From positions 62,001 through 126,000 of the forward strand of contig NZ_JAGQAG010000004.1 of assembly GCF_021405525.1 (NCBI RefSeq): 64,000 bases of DNA. The letters run 5' to 3'. Source of the DNA: Ruegeria pomeroyi. Its GTDB lineage: Bacteria; Pseudomonadota; Alphaproteobacteria; Rhodobacterales; Rhodobacteraceae. Positions 1 through 9,564 of this stretch are shown in pieces (the first letter of the stretch is position 1; every line of letters begins with the position of its first letter). A program made the translations under genes and the position numbers. The notes beneath the pieces were generated by a model. That model ran no database searches and was not told where the DNA came from. It saw only the letters and a list, made by a program, of their open reading frames with translations.

Positions 1-360
1 GGACATGAAGATGATCAGCGCAGTCAGTTGATCGTCCGAACAATCGAGGCAGAGGCCCATCGCGGGCATGTTCCCGAATCCGTTGCGCGCCGATAGCAAC
101 AGGCCATGTTCCCCGCGCTCTTTTTCCCGCGCAGCCCACGCCGGGGCAAAGCCTGTCAAAGGCGCCTGCGCCTCGACCAGCGCATGACAGGCCATGCAGG
201 ACCGTTCATAGATCGTCGCCAACTCCGGGTCGGTCGGGCGCAGGGTCTCGGCCCTGGCTATATCACCCGCCTCGGGTTCCGGAGGTGCCCCGTCACCGGA
301 GAGCCACCACCAGAGCGCCGCCAAAACAAGTACCGAGACCAACAGGATCAACGCGCGCAT
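1..360 (-). CDS. class I c-type cytochrome (partial, cut by window edge)
   Basis: The reading frame from the ATG at 360 encodes at least 120 residues and runs off the left edge. It starts with an uncleaved anchor or signal peptide (MRALILLVSVLVLAALWWWL), then a haem attachment motif CMACH near residue 55 and a Met-rich segment (GFGNMPAMG) that could supply the axial Met ligand. This is the pattern of small monohaem cytochromes of the c5/c-551 type. The start overlaps the stop of the TetR gene by one base (TGATG), so it is probably the last gene of the hpa operon. No specific redox partner can be deduced. The missing C-terminus should be short. Confidence 0.8.
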   Translation of the reverse strand, partial: MRALILLVSVLVLAALWWWLSGDGAPPEPEAGDIARAETLRPTDPELATIYERSCMACHALVEAQAPLTGFAPAWAAREKERGEHGLLLSARNGFGNMPAMGLCLDCSDDQLTALIIFMS

Positions 361-1016
361 CAGCTCTCCTCCGCAGGAGAGCGCCGCAGGTAGAGCGACA
401 GATAGGCATCCAGCGCGCGCACCATTTCTTCGTGATACTGTGCCTCCAGCGCGGGCGTGGCCTGTCGCGCCATCCGGTCCTCCAACGTCAGGGCGATCTG
501 CACGGCGGTGGTCGCCACCACCTGCGGATCGCCGCCGGTAAACCCGTCCAGCCCCCGCGCCCAGCGGTCGACCAGAAAGCCCACCAGTTCCGCATTGTCG
601 TCATCCTCGACGCTCTGCACCCCGCGCAGCGAGGCCAGCAACAGCAGGAGGCCCCGGTAATAGGGATGCTCGGCCATGAACACGCGGATCCCCTCCAGCG
701 TGCGGCGGATGCGCAACACCAGATCGGGCTCGCTCTCGGTGGCGGCAATCGTTTCCATGAAATGGTGGCGCAGGTCGCCCGCGGCGCGGGCCGACAGCTC
801 GTCGAGCAGGTCGCGCAGGGTGGGAAAGTAGCGATAGATCGAGCTGACGGGCACGCCGGCCCGCTCGGCAATCAGCGAGGTGTTCAGATCGCCCGGCGGC
901 CGCTCGGCCAACAGCGCGGCGGCGGCATCCAGGATATCGGCAACCCGCTGGCGCGCGCGGGCCTGTTTCGGCGTCGCGCGGGTATGCATCGGGGTGTCGG
1001 TTTCAGATGAACCCAT
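360..1016 (-). CDS. TetR/AcrR family transcriptional regulator
   Basis: This 218-residue protein has an N-terminal TetR helix-turn-helix at about residues 20-70 (RVADILDAAAALLAE, then the recognition segment GVPVSSIYRYFPTLRDLL) and a helical C-terminal ligand-binding domain. It lies downstream of hpaH in the same orientation, and a strong GGAG site precedes the ATG at 1016. Its position suggests it regulates the homoprotocatechuate operon or the adjacent cytochrome. Classical E. coli hpa operons use the MarR-type HpaR, so a TetR here would be a different solution. The ligand is unknown. Confidence 0.88.
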   Translation of the reverse strand: MGSSETDTPMHTRATPKQARARQRVADILDAAAALLAERPPGDLNTSLIAERAGVPVSSIYRYFPTLRDLLDELSARAAGDLRHHFMETIAATESEPDLVLRIRRTLEGIRVFMAEHPYYRGLLLLLASLRGVQSVEDDDNAELVGFLVDRWARGLDGFTGGDPQVVATTAVQIALTLEDRMARQATPALEAQYHEEMVRALDAYLSLYLRRSPAEES

Positions 1017-1103
1017 GGCTCCGCTCTCCTCTCGTCAGAAAGCGGAAACTTTTTCCGAAAAATTTTCAACTTCTTTCGCGCCTGACGTGGCCGCAGCCGC
1101 GCG

Positions 1104-1904
1104 TCAGGCGAAATGGACCGAGACCGCGCCGAAGGGGCCGAAATCGGCCTCGATCCGGGCGCCGGGCGGGCATTCGACCGGGCGGATGAAGCTGCCCGAC
1201 AACACGATATGCCCCGGTTCGATGCTTTGCCCGTATTGCGCCATGCGACGGGCCAGCCAGACCACGCTTTCGACCGGGTCGTTCAGAACGCCGGCGCCCA
1301 GCCCGGTCTCCTCGATCTCACCGTTGCGAAAGGTCAGCGCCCCGACCCAGCGCAGGTCGAAGGCATCGGGCGCATGGCGCTGCACCCCCAGCACCACGCC
1401 CGCATTGGCCGCATTGTCGCTGATCGTGTCGCAGACATTGCGCGCGCGCCCCGTGTCGGGATCGACCCGCAGGATGCGGGTGTCGAGGATTTCCAGCGAC
1501 GGGGCGACATAGTCGGTGGCCGCCAGCACATCGTCGCGCGTCACCTCTGCCCCGCCCAGCGGCGCCTTCATCACAAAGGCGATCTCGGCCTCGACACGGG
1601 GTTGGATGAACCGCCCCTTGGGCACCGTGGCGCCATCGTCAAACGCCATGTCGTCAAACAGGATGCCGCTGTCGGGAATGTCGATGTTGAGCGCATATTG
1701 CATCGCTTTCGAGGTCAGCCCGATCTTCCACCCGATCACGTGGCGCCCGGCGGTCTGCTTATGTGCCGCCAACGCCTGTTGGATGGCATAGGCATCGTCC
1801 ATGTCCATGCCCGGATAGGCCAGCGACAACAGCCCGATCTGGCGGCCGGTTTCCTCGGCCTCGATCAGCCGCGCGGCGGCATCGGCGTGCTGTTCGGGCG
1901 TCAT
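1104..1904 (-). CDS. hpaH: 2-oxo-hepta-3-ene-1,7-dioate hydratase
   Basis: This 266-residue cytosolic protein of the hydratase/decarboxylase (MhpD/HpcG) family adds water to 2-oxohept-3-ene-1,7-dioate, the last hydration step before the aldolase in homoprotocatechuate meta-cleavage. Typical features are visible: GWKIGLTSKAMQ near residue 60, the metal-binding stretch RVEAEIAFVM, and SLEILDTRI. The start codon overlaps the hpaG stop by four bases (ATGA), showing translational coupling. The aldolase HpaI is not in the window. Confidence 0.9.
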   Translation of the reverse strand: MTPEQHADAAARLIEAEETGRQIGLLSLAYPGMDMDDAYAIQQALAAHKQTAGRHVIGWKIGLTSKAMQYALNIDIPDSGILFDDMAFDDGATVPKGRFIQPRVEAEIAFVMKAPLGGAEVTRDDVLAATDYVAPSLEILDTRILRVDPDTGRARNVCDTISDNAANAGVVLGVQRHAPDAFDLRWVGALTFRNGEIEETGLGAGVLNDPVESVVWLARRMAQYGQSIEPGHIVLSGSFIRPVECPPGARIEADFGPFGAVSVHFA

Positions 1905-2752
1905 GCCTCGTCCTCCACCCCGTTGACCAGCGTGCCGACGCCCGTCACCTCGACCTCGACCACGTCGCCGGGTTTCAGGTAGCGCGGCGGGTCGAACCGC
2001 GCGCCCGCGCCGGTGGGGGTGCCGGTGACGATGATGTCGCCGGGGTTCAGGGTGGTAAAGGTCGAGATATAGGCGATCTCGTCACGCACGGAAAAGATCA
2101 TGTTGGCCAGCGCATCGTCCTGCCGCACCTCGCCATTGACGCGGGTGGTGATCCGCGCCGCGTCGATCTGGGCGGGATGGGTGAAGGGCACCATCCACGG
2201 CCCGATCGCGCCCGACCGGTCCCAGTTCTTGCCTTGTGTCACGTTGAACTTGGCATGCCGCACCCAGTCGCGAATGGTGCCCTCGTTGCAGACGCTCAGC
2301 CCGGCGATATGGTCATAGGCATCCTCGGCCCGGATGCGCCGGCCCACCTTGCCGATCACCACCGCCATTTCACCCTCGTAATCCAGCGTATGGTTCTCCG
2401 GCGGGCGGATCAGCGGCTGGCCGTGACCGACAAAGCTCGAGGCAAAGCGGGGAAACAGCGACATGTATTTGGGCTGCGAACTGCCATCCTGATACTCGGC
2501 ATTGCGGTCGGGAAAATTGACGCCGACACAGATGATCTTGCCGGGGTTGGGGATCGGAGGCAGATAGGTGAAATCGGTATGCGTCACCGCCCGACCCATC
2601 GCCGCCTTGGCCAGATCATGCAGGCCACCCGCCGCGATCACCGCGCGCAGGTCGGGCCAGTGCGGGAAATCGGGCGACAGCACCACGAACCCGTCGTCAC
2701 GGATGATGCCGTAAAGCTCCTGCCCGTCGGCGGCAATGGTGGCGAACTTCAT
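1901..2752 (-). CDS. hpaG: FAH-family 5-carboxymethyl-2-oxo-hex-3-ene-1,7-dioate isomerase/decarboxylase
   Basis: This fumarylacetoacetate hydrolase-family enzyme has 283 residues from the ATG at 2752, which is preceded by GAGAGGAAC; an in-frame upstream ATG at 2782 lacks this support. The metal-ligand motif DYEGEMAVVIG and the family signature GTPTGAG are present. It should convert the ring-cleavage product downstream of HpaE towards 2-oxohept-3-ene-1,7-dioate. E. coli HpaG is a tandem two-domain protein of over 400 residues, so this is a single-domain form. Whether it does both isomerisation and decarboxylation cannot be read from the sequence. Confidence 0.85.
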   Translation of the reverse strand: MKFATIAADGQELYGIIRDDGFVVLSPDFPHWPDLRAVIAAGGLHDLAKAAMGRAVTHTDFTYLPPIPNPGKIICVGVNFPDRNAEYQDGSSQPKYMSLFPRFASSFVGHGQPLIRPPENHTLDYEGEMAVVIGKVGRRIRAEDAYDHIAGLSVCNEGTIRDWVRHAKFNVTQGKNWDRSGAIGPWMVPFTHPAQIDAARITTRVNGEVRQDDALANMIFSVRDEIAYISTFTTLNPGDIIVTGTPTGAGARFDPPRYLKPGDVVEVEVTGVGTLVNGVEDEA

Positions 2753-2778
2753 GCTGTTCCTCTCGTATGGCCCGGAGA

Positions 2779-3630
2779 TCAAACCGGGAAAATCACATTG
2801 GTCTGTCCGGTGCCGGAGGACGGGAAGTACTCGGTCACCACCTCGCAGGGCTTGTCATAACTGTCCCAGCCAAGCGCACCGTACAGCATGGCGGTATCGT
2901 GCATCGACCCCTCGCCACAGCAGAAGCGCGCATAATCGCCCAGCATCTTGAGGAAGGTCGCATGATCGCCGCGCTTCCACATTTCCAGCACATGCAGGTC
3001 CATCTGCCGGTTGAATTCGGAACTGATGGTAAAGGTGCCATTATTGGCGGCATAGTCCTTGTTGGGCCAGATCTTGTGCGACAAGGAGCCCGAGGCCACC
3101 AGCAACACCTTGCTGTCGGAGGCCTCGACCGCGGCGCGGATCGCCTCGCCCACGATGCGGCTTTCGTCGTGGTCATGCACCGTGCACCAGGCCGCGACCG
3201 AGACCACCTTCATCCGGTGTTCCCGGCTCATGAACCGCATCGGCACCAGCGTGCCGTATTCCAGTTCCAGGCTGTCCAGGTGATGCGCCAGCGTATAGGC
3301 ACCGCGCGCGCTGGCCTCTTTGGCGATGGCATCGCCCAGGCCCGGATTGCCCTCGTAGTCATAGGGCATGTTCTGGATGAACTGCGGAAACTCGTTCGAG
3401 GTGAACAGCCCCTGAAACCGGCTGTTTGCGTTGATGTGGAACCCTGCATTGATCACCCAATGGGTGTCGCAGATCACCACGGTATCGGCGCCAAGCGCGC
3501 GGGCGCGGCGGGCGATCTCCAGATGCCCGTCGATGGCCGCCTGCCGCTTGCCCTTCACTGGCCCCTCCTGTTCCGACATCAGCATGGTCGGCACATGGGT
3601 GCATTTGGCGGCAAGGACGATCTCTCCCAT
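2779..3630 (-). CDS. hpaD: 3,4-dihydroxyphenylacetate 2,3-dioxygenase
   Basis: This 283-residue class III (LigB-type) extradiol dioxygenase performs ring cleavage of homoprotocatechuate using Fe(II) and O2. It starts MGEIVLAAKCTHVPTML with a conserved early His, and continues with CDTHWVINAGFH, a His-rich AHHLDSLE and SGSLSHKIWPN, all typical of HpaD. The ATG at 3630 is chosen because CGGAGGAG precedes it; a longer frame extends into hpaE and is an artefact. It lies 46 bp downstream of hpaE and 26 bp upstream of hpaG. Confidence 0.92.
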   Translation of the reverse strand: MGEIVLAAKCTHVPTMLMSEQEGPVKGKRQAAIDGHLEIARRARALGADTVVICDTHWVINAGFHINANSRFQGLFTSNEFPQFIQNMPYDYEGNPGLGDAIAKEASARGAYTLAHHLDSLELEYGTLVPMRFMSREHRMKVVSVAAWCTVHDHDESRIVGEAIRAAVEASDSKVLLVASGSLSHKIWPNKDYAANNGTFTISSEFNRQMDLHVLEMWKRGDHATFLKMLGDYARFCCGEGSMHDTAMLYGALGWDSYDKPCEVVTEYFPSSGTGQTNVIFPV

Positions 3631-3676
3631 TTCTCTCCTCCGTGACGGGATGGTCGCGCGTTTCCCGGTGAGTGGT

Positions 3677-5185
3677 TCAGGCGCCGAGGCGCTGGATCTT
3701 GTGCTGGCCGGTGGCAAAGCCGATATGCTTTTGCTCCATGTAGAATTCAAACGACCAGTCGCCGCCGTCGCGGCCGATACCGCTGGCCTTGACCCCGCCA
3801 AAGGGGGTGGGCAGGTGGCGCACGTTCTCCGAGTTCACCCAGATCATCCCGGCCTCAAGCTTGTCGGTAAAGCGCAGCGCGCGGGTCAGGTCGTTGGTCC
3901 AGAGATAGCCGGTCAGCCCATAGGGCGTGTCATTGGCGATTTGCAGGGCCTCTTCTTCCGTCGAGAACGGGATCGAGGTCAGCACCGGGCCGAATATCTC
4001 TTCGCGCGCGATGCGCATCTGGTTGTTGGCACAGGTAAACAGCGTGGGGCGCACGAAATAGCCCGTATCGCCCACAACCTCGCCCCCCGCCGCAACGGTG
4101 GCGCCGTCCTGACGCGCAATGTCGAAGTAACTGGTGACCTTGGCAAAATGCTCCTCGCCGATCAGCGGCCCGATCTCGGTCGCCGGATCCAGCGGGTGGC
4201 CCACCTTGATGTTGTTCACCCGTTCGACCAGCCGCGCCTCGAACTCTTCGCGGATCGTGTCCTGCACCAACAGGCGCGAGGAGGAGGTGCAGCGTTCGCC
4301 GTTGATCGAGTAGATCATGAAGATGACCGCATCCAGCGCGCGCTCGATATCGGCATCGTCGAACACGATCACCGGGTTCTTGCCGCCCAGTTCCAGGTGC
4401 ACACGCTTCAGCGTGTCGGCCCCCTGTTTCACGATCATGCTGCCGGTGCGGCTTTCGCCGACAAAGGCCACGGCCTTGATCAGCGGATGTTCGGTCAACG
4501 CCTTGCCCGCATCCTCGCCAAACCCGTTGACCAGGTTCAGCACACCGGGGGGCAGGCCCGCCTCTTCGGCGATCTCGATCAGCAGCCGCGCGCTCAGCGG
4601 GCTGAGTTCGGCAGGTTTGTGCACCACGGTGCAACCGGCGGCCAGCGCAGGGGCAATCTTCCACGTCGACAGCATGAAGGGCGTGTTCCACGGCGTGATC
4701 ACCCCCACCGGGCCTATCGGCACGCGGGTGGTGATATTCATCAGCGTGGGCGATTTCAGGTGCTGGCCATCGCGCGCCTGCACCACCTGATCGGCGAAAT
4801 AGCGGAAATTCTCGGCCCCGCGCAGCGCCGCCTTGGACATGAACCGCCAGGCCTGCCCGGTGTCCCAGCATTCACACAGCGCAATCTCCTCGGCCCGCGC
4901 CTCGATCCCTTCGGCGATGCGGATCAGGATCGCGCGCCGCTCGGTCGCGGGCATGTCGCGCCAAGCGGGGAAGGCCGCATGCGCGGCCCGTGCTGCCGTA
5001 TCCACATCGGCGGCATCGGCCCGCGCCACCGAACAGATCACCGACTTGTCGACCGGAGACGTGCTGTCGAACCGGCCCGCGCCGCCGGGCATGTCCTGAC
5101 CGCCGATCCGGTTCATCACCCCGTCGCGGCGGAATCGCTCCAGATGTCGGTCAAGATCGGCCAGCCGTGCGCTGAGGTCGGGCAT
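3677..5185 (-). CDS. hpaE: 5-carboxymethyl-2-hydroxymuconate semialdehyde dehydrogenase
   Basis: This 502-residue NAD-dependent aldehyde dehydrogenase oxidises the semialdehyde made by HpaD. The ALDH signature is intact: VITPWNTPFML in the cofactor fold, the general-base Glu in LELGGKNP, the catalytic Cys in NGERCTSSSR, and EIFGPVL near the C-terminus. It is the first gene of a minus-strand operon (hpaE-D-G-H-tetR-cytochrome). A palindrome 27 bp upstream of the start is a plausible operator. The symbol follows the family and its position next to hpaD and hpaG. Confidence 0.92.
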   Translation of the reverse strand: MPDLSARLADLDRHLERFRRDGVMNRIGGQDMPGGAGRFDSTSPVDKSVICSVARADAADVDTAARAAHAAFPAWRDMPATERRAILIRIAEGIEARAEEIALCECWDTGQAWRFMSKAALRGAENFRYFADQVVQARDGQHLKSPTLMNITTRVPIGPVGVITPWNTPFMLSTWKIAPALAAGCTVVHKPAELSPLSARLLIEIAEEAGLPPGVLNLVNGFGEDAGKALTEHPLIKAVAFVGESRTGSMIVKQGADTLKRVHLELGGKNPVIVFDDADIERALDAVIFMIYSINGERCTSSSRLLVQDTIREEFEARLVERVNNIKVGHPLDPATEIGPLIGEEHFAKVTSYFDIARQDGATVAAGGEVVGDTGYFVRPTLFTCANNQMRIAREEIFGPVLTSIPFSTEEEALQIANDTPYGLTGYLWTNDLTRALRFTDKLEAGMIWVNSENVRHLPTPFGGVKASGIGRDGGDWSFEFYMEQKHIGFATGQHKIQRLGA

Positions 5186-5211
5186 CGGGAATGTCTCCTG
5201 CGGTGAGCTTA

Positions 5212-5235
5212 TTATTCACATGTTAATGAAAATAA
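5212..5235. promoter_or_regulatory. candidate operator upstream of hpaE
   Basis: This is an imperfect palindrome of the form TTATT-N2-CAT-N4-ATG-N2-AATAA, in an AT-rich patch within otherwise GC-rich DNA, 27 bp before the hpaE start. Its size and two-fold symmetry suit a dimeric repressor of the MarR or TetR type. It could be the site of the TetR protein encoded in the operon. The palindrome is visible in the sequence; the regulator assignment is inference. Confidence 0.45.
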
Positions 5236-5558
5236 TGGCGCGAGTCAACCCGGCGGCAGGCGTGACACTGCTGCGCTGCGGCATTTTCGCCCGACCTGTT
5301 TCGGCAAATTTGCAAATCTGGATTGGAAAAATGCCTGTTAGCGACCAAACAACCGGGAAAATCCGACACAAATCTGCCAAGTGTGTTTGATTTCGCCGCC
5401 CCCCTCCCGTAAAGCTGCGCGCCAAGCGGGACATTATTCAAATCAGATGCCTCGGCATCATGCGAAGCTCTCAGGGTTTCCGGGTATTTGCCCGGGCCGT
5501 CCCATGAAATAGGTAGGGCCCGCGACGGGATTCGGACACGAGAAGACGTAGCGATCAT
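5236..5558. other. divergent intergenic region between hpaE and nqrA
   Basis: About 320 bp separate the hpaE operator from the nqrA start. It must hold the nqr promoter, and the leader just before nqrA includes a weak purine-rich AGAAGA stretch. I see no small gene, riboswitch-like element or clear hairpin here. Confidence 0.4.
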
Positions 5559-6902
5559 ATGCAGAATTTCAGATTGAAAAAGGGATTGGACCTGCCGGTG
5601 AAAGGCGCACCGGTTCAGACCATTCATCCCGGCCCGACAATCGGCTCGGTGGCCGTGCTGGGTGCTGATTATCTGGGGCTGAAACCCCGGATGCTGGTTC
5701 AGGAAGGCGACGAAGTGCGCCGGGGCACGCCGCTCTTTTGTCACAAGGACGCGCCCGAGGCGATGATGGTGGCACCGGTGACGGGGCGTGTCGCCGCGAT
5801 CAACCGGGGCGCCCGCCGGGTTCTGCAAAGCGTTGTGATCGAGGTGACCGATGCCGCCGATCCCGGCCTCGATTTCGCCACCACCGGCAACGGCAAGACG
5901 CGTGAAGGACTGATCGAGAAGCTCTGTGCCGCCGGTCTGTGGACCGCGTTCCGCACCCGGCCCTATTCCAAGATGCCGGTGCCGGGCGATACGCCCGACG
6001 CGATCTTTGTCACCGCGATGGACAGTGAACCGCTGGCCGCGGATGCCGCCACCATCATCGCCGACGCGGGCAGCGCCTTTGCCAGCGGTCTGGCGGCGGT
6101 GGCGCTGCTGAGCGACGGGCCGACCTGGCTGTGTCACAAGCCGGGCGATGCGATCCCGGGCGGCGATGTGGCGGGCGTATCGGTGGCCACCTTCGACGGG
6201 CCGCACCCGGCGGGCCTGGCGGGCACCCATATCCATTTCCTGGCGCCGCTCTCGTCGGAAAAATCTGTCTGGACCATCGGCTATCAGGACGTGATCGCCA
6301 TTGGTCGGCTGATGGAAACCGGCCATCTCGACCCGTCGATGGTGATTGCCCTTTCGGGACCCGCCGCGCGCGAGCCGCGCCTCATCCGCACCATCATGGG
6401 CGCCTCGACCGGCGATCTGACCACCGCCGAGATCTCGCTTGACGCGCCGGTACGTGTCATCTCGGGCTCGATCCTGAGCGGACGGCAGGCCGAAGGGCCG
6501 TTTGGCTATCTAGGTCGGTTCGCCCGGCAGGTGACCCTGATCGAGGAAGACCGCAAGCAGCACACGATGGGGTGGATCCTGCCGATGCCGTCGAAATTCG
6601 CGGTGCAGCCGGTGCTGGGCTCGGCCTTTTCGCGCAAGCTTTACAGCTTGACCTCGAACCTGAACGGGGGCCGCCGCGCCATGGTGCCCACCGGCACGTT
6701 CGAAGAGTTGATGCCGCAGGATTATCTGCCGACGCAGCTCTTGCGCGCGCTTCTGGTGATGGATACCGACACCGCGCAGGCACTGGGCGCGCTGGAGCTG
6801 GACGAAGAGGATCTGGGCCTTGTCGGCTTTGCCTGTCCGGCGAAATACGAATACGGGCTGGCGCTGCGCGACAGCCTCTCCAAGATCGAAAAGGAGGGCT
6901 GA
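5559..6902 (+). CDS. nqrA: Na+-translocating NADH:quinone reductase subunit A
   Basis: This 447-residue NqrA is the peripheral cytoplasmic subunit of the six-subunit sodium-pumping NADH:ubiquinone oxidoreductase. The N-terminus (KGLDLPVKGAP) and biotinyl-like region (PRMLVQEGDEVRRGTPLF, MVAPVTGRVAAINRG) match the family, as does the C-terminal NGGRRAMVPTGTFEELMP. It is the first gene of nqrABCDEF, with nqrB starting four bases after its stop and an AAGGAGGG site at its 3' end. The operon would give the cell a sodium-motive entry point for NADH electrons. Confidence 0.96.
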   Translation: MQNFRLKKGLDLPVKGAPVQTIHPGPTIGSVAVLGADYLGLKPRMLVQEGDEVRRGTPLFCHKDAPEAMMVAPVTGRVAAINRGARRVLQSVVIEVTDAADPGLDFATTGNGKTREGLIEKLCAAGLWTAFRTRPYSKMPVPGDTPDAIFVTAMDSEPLAADAATIIADAGSAFASGLAAVALLSDGPTWLCHKPGDAIPGGDVAGVSVATFDGPHPAGLAGTHIHFLAPLSSEKSVWTIGYQDVIAIGRLMETGHLDPSMVIALSGPAAREPRLIRTIMGASTGDLTTAEISLDAPVRVISGSILSGRQAEGPFGYLGRFARQVTLIEEDRKQHTMGWILPMPSKFAVQPVLGSAFSRKLYSLTSNLNGGRRAMVPTGTFEELMPQDYLPTQLLRALLVMDTDTAQALGALELDEEDLGLVGFACPAKYEYGLALRDSLSKIEKEG

Positions 6903-6906
6903 GCCC

Positions 6907-8115
6907 ATGGGGTTGCGCAACTTCTTTGACCGGATCGAGCCGAATTTCACCAAGGGTGGCAAATACGAAAAGCTGTTCCCCATCTACGAGATGGTCGAAA
7001 GCTTTATCTACACGCCCAAGACGGTGACAACGGCGGCGCCGCATGCCCGGTCTTATGTCGATATGAAGCGGATCATGACCTATGTCGTGATCGCCACCAT
7101 CCCCTGTATCCTGTGGGGGATGTGGAACACCGGCTATCAGGCCAACTCGGCCATCGCCATGCTGGGCACCGATGCGGCCACCGGCTGGCGCATCGCGATC
7201 CTTCAGGCGCTTGGCATCTCGCTGGATGCGGCCAACCCGCTGGCCAACGTGGCGCACGGGTTTCTGTATTTCCTGCCGATCTACCTGACCACACTGATCG
7301 TCGGCGGCATCTGGGAGGTGGTTTTCGCCACCGTGCGCGGGCATGAGGTGAACGAGGGCTTTCTGGTCACCTCGATGCTCTACACCCTGATCATGCCGGC
7401 CAGCGCGCCCCTGTGGCAGGTGGCGCTTGGCATCTCGTTCGGGGTGGTGATCGGCAAGGAAGTGTTTGGCGGCACCGGCAAGAACTTTCTCAACCCCGCG
7501 CTGGTCGGGCGTGCGTTCCTGTACTTCGCCTATCCCGCCAACATGTCGGGCGACAGCGTCTGGACCCCGGTCGACGGGTTTTCCGGCGCCACCGCGCTGG
7601 CGGTGTCGGCGGCGGATGGCTATCAACAGCTGGCGGCCAATGGCATCACCTGGATGGATGCGTTCTATGGCACCATTCAGGGCAGTTTTGGGGAAACCTC
7701 GACGCTCGCCTGCCTGATCGGGCTTGCCTTCCTGCTGATGACGAAAATCGCCAACTGGCGCCTGATCGTGGGCTGCATGGCGGGCATGATCGGCTTTTCG
7801 CTGCTGCTCAATGTCATTGGCTCGGACAGCAACCCGATGTTCGCCATGCCCTGGTACTGGCACCTGGTGCTGGGCGGCTATGCCTTTGGCCTGGCCTTCA
7901 TGGTGACCGAGCCGGTTTCGGCGAGCCACACCAATACCGGCCGCGTGATCTATGGGGCGCTGATCGGGGTGATGGTGGTGCTGATCCGCGTGATCAACCC
8001 GGCCTTCCCCGAGGGGATGATGCTGGCCATCCTGTTCGGCAACGTCTTTGCGCCGCTGATCGACTATTTCGTCGTGCAGGCCAATATCAAACGGAGGGCG
8101 CGCCGCCATGTCTGA
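6907..8115 (+). CDS. nqrB: Na+-NQR subunit B (covalent FMN)
   Basis: This 402-residue polytopic membrane subunit contains the sodium path and binds a covalent FMN. The SGAT motif at residues 226-229 carries the Thr esterified by FMN. The first residues (MGLRNFFDRIEPNF) match the family, and the ATG at 6907 has a strong Shine-Dalgarno sequence inside the end of nqrA. It overlaps nqrC by eight bases. FMN attachment requires ApbE, which is encoded about 5.6 kb downstream. Confidence 0.96.
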   Translation: MGLRNFFDRIEPNFTKGGKYEKLFPIYEMVESFIYTPKTVTTAAPHARSYVDMKRIMTYVVIATIPCILWGMWNTGYQANSAIAMLGTDAATGWRIAILQALGISLDAANPLANVAHGFLYFLPIYLTTLIVGGIWEVVFATVRGHEVNEGFLVTSMLYTLIMPASAPLWQVALGISFGVVIGKEVFGGTGKNFLNPALVGRAFLYFAYPANMSGDSVWTPVDGFSGATALAVSAADGYQQLAANGITWMDAFYGTIQGSFGETSTLACLIGLAFLLMTKIANWRLIVGCMAGMIGFSLLLNVIGSDSNPMFAMPWYWHLVLGGYAFGLAFMVTEPVSASHTNTGRVIYGALIGVMVVLIRVINPAFPEGMMLAILFGNVFAPLIDYFVVQANIKRRARRHV

Positions 8116-8911
8116 GACCGAGAGCAAGGGCGTGATCGCCCGTTTCCTCGCCGCGCCGCCGGATTCGGTGGGCAAGACCATCTTTGTCGCCGTGGCCGTC
8201 TGTCTTGTCGCTTCGATGATCGTGTCCTCGGCCGCCGTCGCCCTGCGCCCGGTGCAGGAGGTCAACAAGCTCAAGGACAAGCAGATGAACATTCTGCAAG
8301 TCGCGGGGCTGTTCGAGCCGGGTCAGAACGTGGCCGAGGCCTTCAAGGCGTTCGAACCGCAGGTGCTGGAACTGGCCACCGGCCAGTTTACCGACCAGTT
8401 CGACGCGGCCACATTCGATGACAAGGCCGCCGCCAACGATGCCGAGCTGAGCCGCGCGCTGAGCGACGACCCCGCCGGGATCGGCCGTCAGGCGCTCTAT
8501 CGCACCGTCTATCTGCTGCGGGACGAGGCCGGTGGTATCGACAAGGTGATCCTGCCGATCCACGGCTATGGCCTGTGGTCGACGCTTTATGGTTTCATCG
8601 CGGTCGAAGAGAACGGCAACGACATCTTTGGCCTGCAATTCTATCAGCATGGCGAAACGCCGGGCCTGGGCGCCGAGGTGGACAACCCGCGCTGGAAGGC
8701 GATGTGGAACGGCAAGAAGCTGCGCGACGATGCGGGTGAATTGCAGATCACCGTCGCCAAATCGCAGCCCGCCGCCGGTGCCGATTTCTATGTCGACGCG
8801 CTGGCCGGCGCCACGCTGACCTCGGTCGGGGTGGACAACCTGGTGCGGTTCTGGATGGGCGAGCAAGGCTATGCGCCCTTCCTCGAGGCCCTGAAAGCGG
8901 GAGAGATCTGA
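8108..8911 (+). CDS. nqrC: Na+-NQR subunit C (covalent FMN)
   Basis: This 267-residue protein has one N-terminal membrane helix (about residues 23-45) and a soluble FMN-binding domain. The flavinylation motif AGAT (233-236) followed by LTS provides the acceptor Thr. [10 protein letters not shown] near 182-191 is a family signature. It overlaps nqrB at its start and shares one base with nqrD at its stop. It relays electrons within the complex and is a substrate for ApbE. Confidence 0.96.
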   Translation: MSETESKGVIARFLAAPPDSVGKTIFVAVAVCLVASMIVSSAAVALRPVQEVNKLKDKQMNILQVAGLFEPGQNVAEAFKAFEPQVLELATGQFTDQFDAATFDDKAAANDAELSRALSDDPAGIGRQALYRTVYLLRDEAGGIDKVILPIHGYGLWSTLYGFIAVEENGNDIFGLQFYQHGETPGLGAEVDNPRWKAMWNGKKLRDDAGELQITVAKSQPAAGADFYVDALAGATLTSVGVDNLVRFWMGEQGYAPFLEALKAGEI

Positions 8912-9564
8912 TGAGCCAGACCAAGAAAGAACTGCTGGTCGATCCGCTGGTCGACAACAACCCGATCACGCTTCAGGTGCTGGGCATCTGCTCGGCTCTG
9001 GCGGTCACCTCGTCGCTGCAGGTTGCCTTTGTCATGGCGCTGGCGGTGACCTTCGTGACGGCGTTTTCCTCCTTCTTCATCTCGATCCTGCGCAACCAGA
9101 TCCCCAGCTCGATCCGGATCATCGTGCAGATGGTGATCATCGCCAGCCTCGTGATCCTGGTCGACCAGATCCTCAAGGCCTATGCCTTTGAAATCTCGAA
9201 AACCCTGTCGGTCTTTGTGGGCCTAATCATCACCAACTGCATCGTGATGGGCCGGGCCGAGGCGTTTGCCATGAAAAACCCGCCGGTTGCTTCGTTCATC
9301 GACGGTGTCGGCAACGGGCTGGGATATGGTCTGATCCTGATGCTGGTGGGCGTGATCCGCGAGCTGTTCGGCTCGGGCAGCCTCTTTGGCGTGACCATTC
9401 TGCAAACCGTCAACAATGGCGGCTGGTATGTGCCCAACGGTCTGCTGCTGCTGCCGCCATCGGCCTTCTTTGTGATTGGTCTCTTGATCTGGGCCTTCCG
9501 TACCTGGAAGCCCAAGCAGGTCGAGGAACGTGAATTCAAGATCCAGTCGGTGGAGGCGCATTGA
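8911..9564 (+). CDS. nqrD: Na+-NQR subunit D
   Basis: This 217-residue integral membrane subunit has about six hydrophobic segments. [18 protein letters not shown] and [17 protein letters not shown] are characteristic of the NqrD/RnfE family, where a conserved Cys helps coordinate an intramembrane iron centre shared with NqrE. The start overlaps the nqrC stop (TGATG), and the stop overlaps the nqrE start. Rnf homologues exist, but the full nqrA-F context rules out Rnf. Confidence 0.95.
   Translation: MSQTKKELLVDPLVDNNPITLQVLGICSALAVTSSLQVAFVMALAVTFVTAFSSFFISILRNQIPSSIRIIVQMVIIASLVILVDQILKAYAFEISKTLSVFVGLIITNCIVMGRAEAFAMKNPPVASFIDGVGNGLGYGLILMLVGVIRELFGSGSLFGVTILQTVNNGGWYVPNGLLLLPPSAFFVIGLLIWAFRTWKPKQVEEREFKIQSVEAH

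Noticed and set aside
6457-8292. Long antisense open frame (about 611 codons) opposite nqrA-nqrC
   Set aside because: It is antisense to three clear Nqr genes, is rich in His/Arg/Gly typical of shadow frames, and has no recognisable domain.
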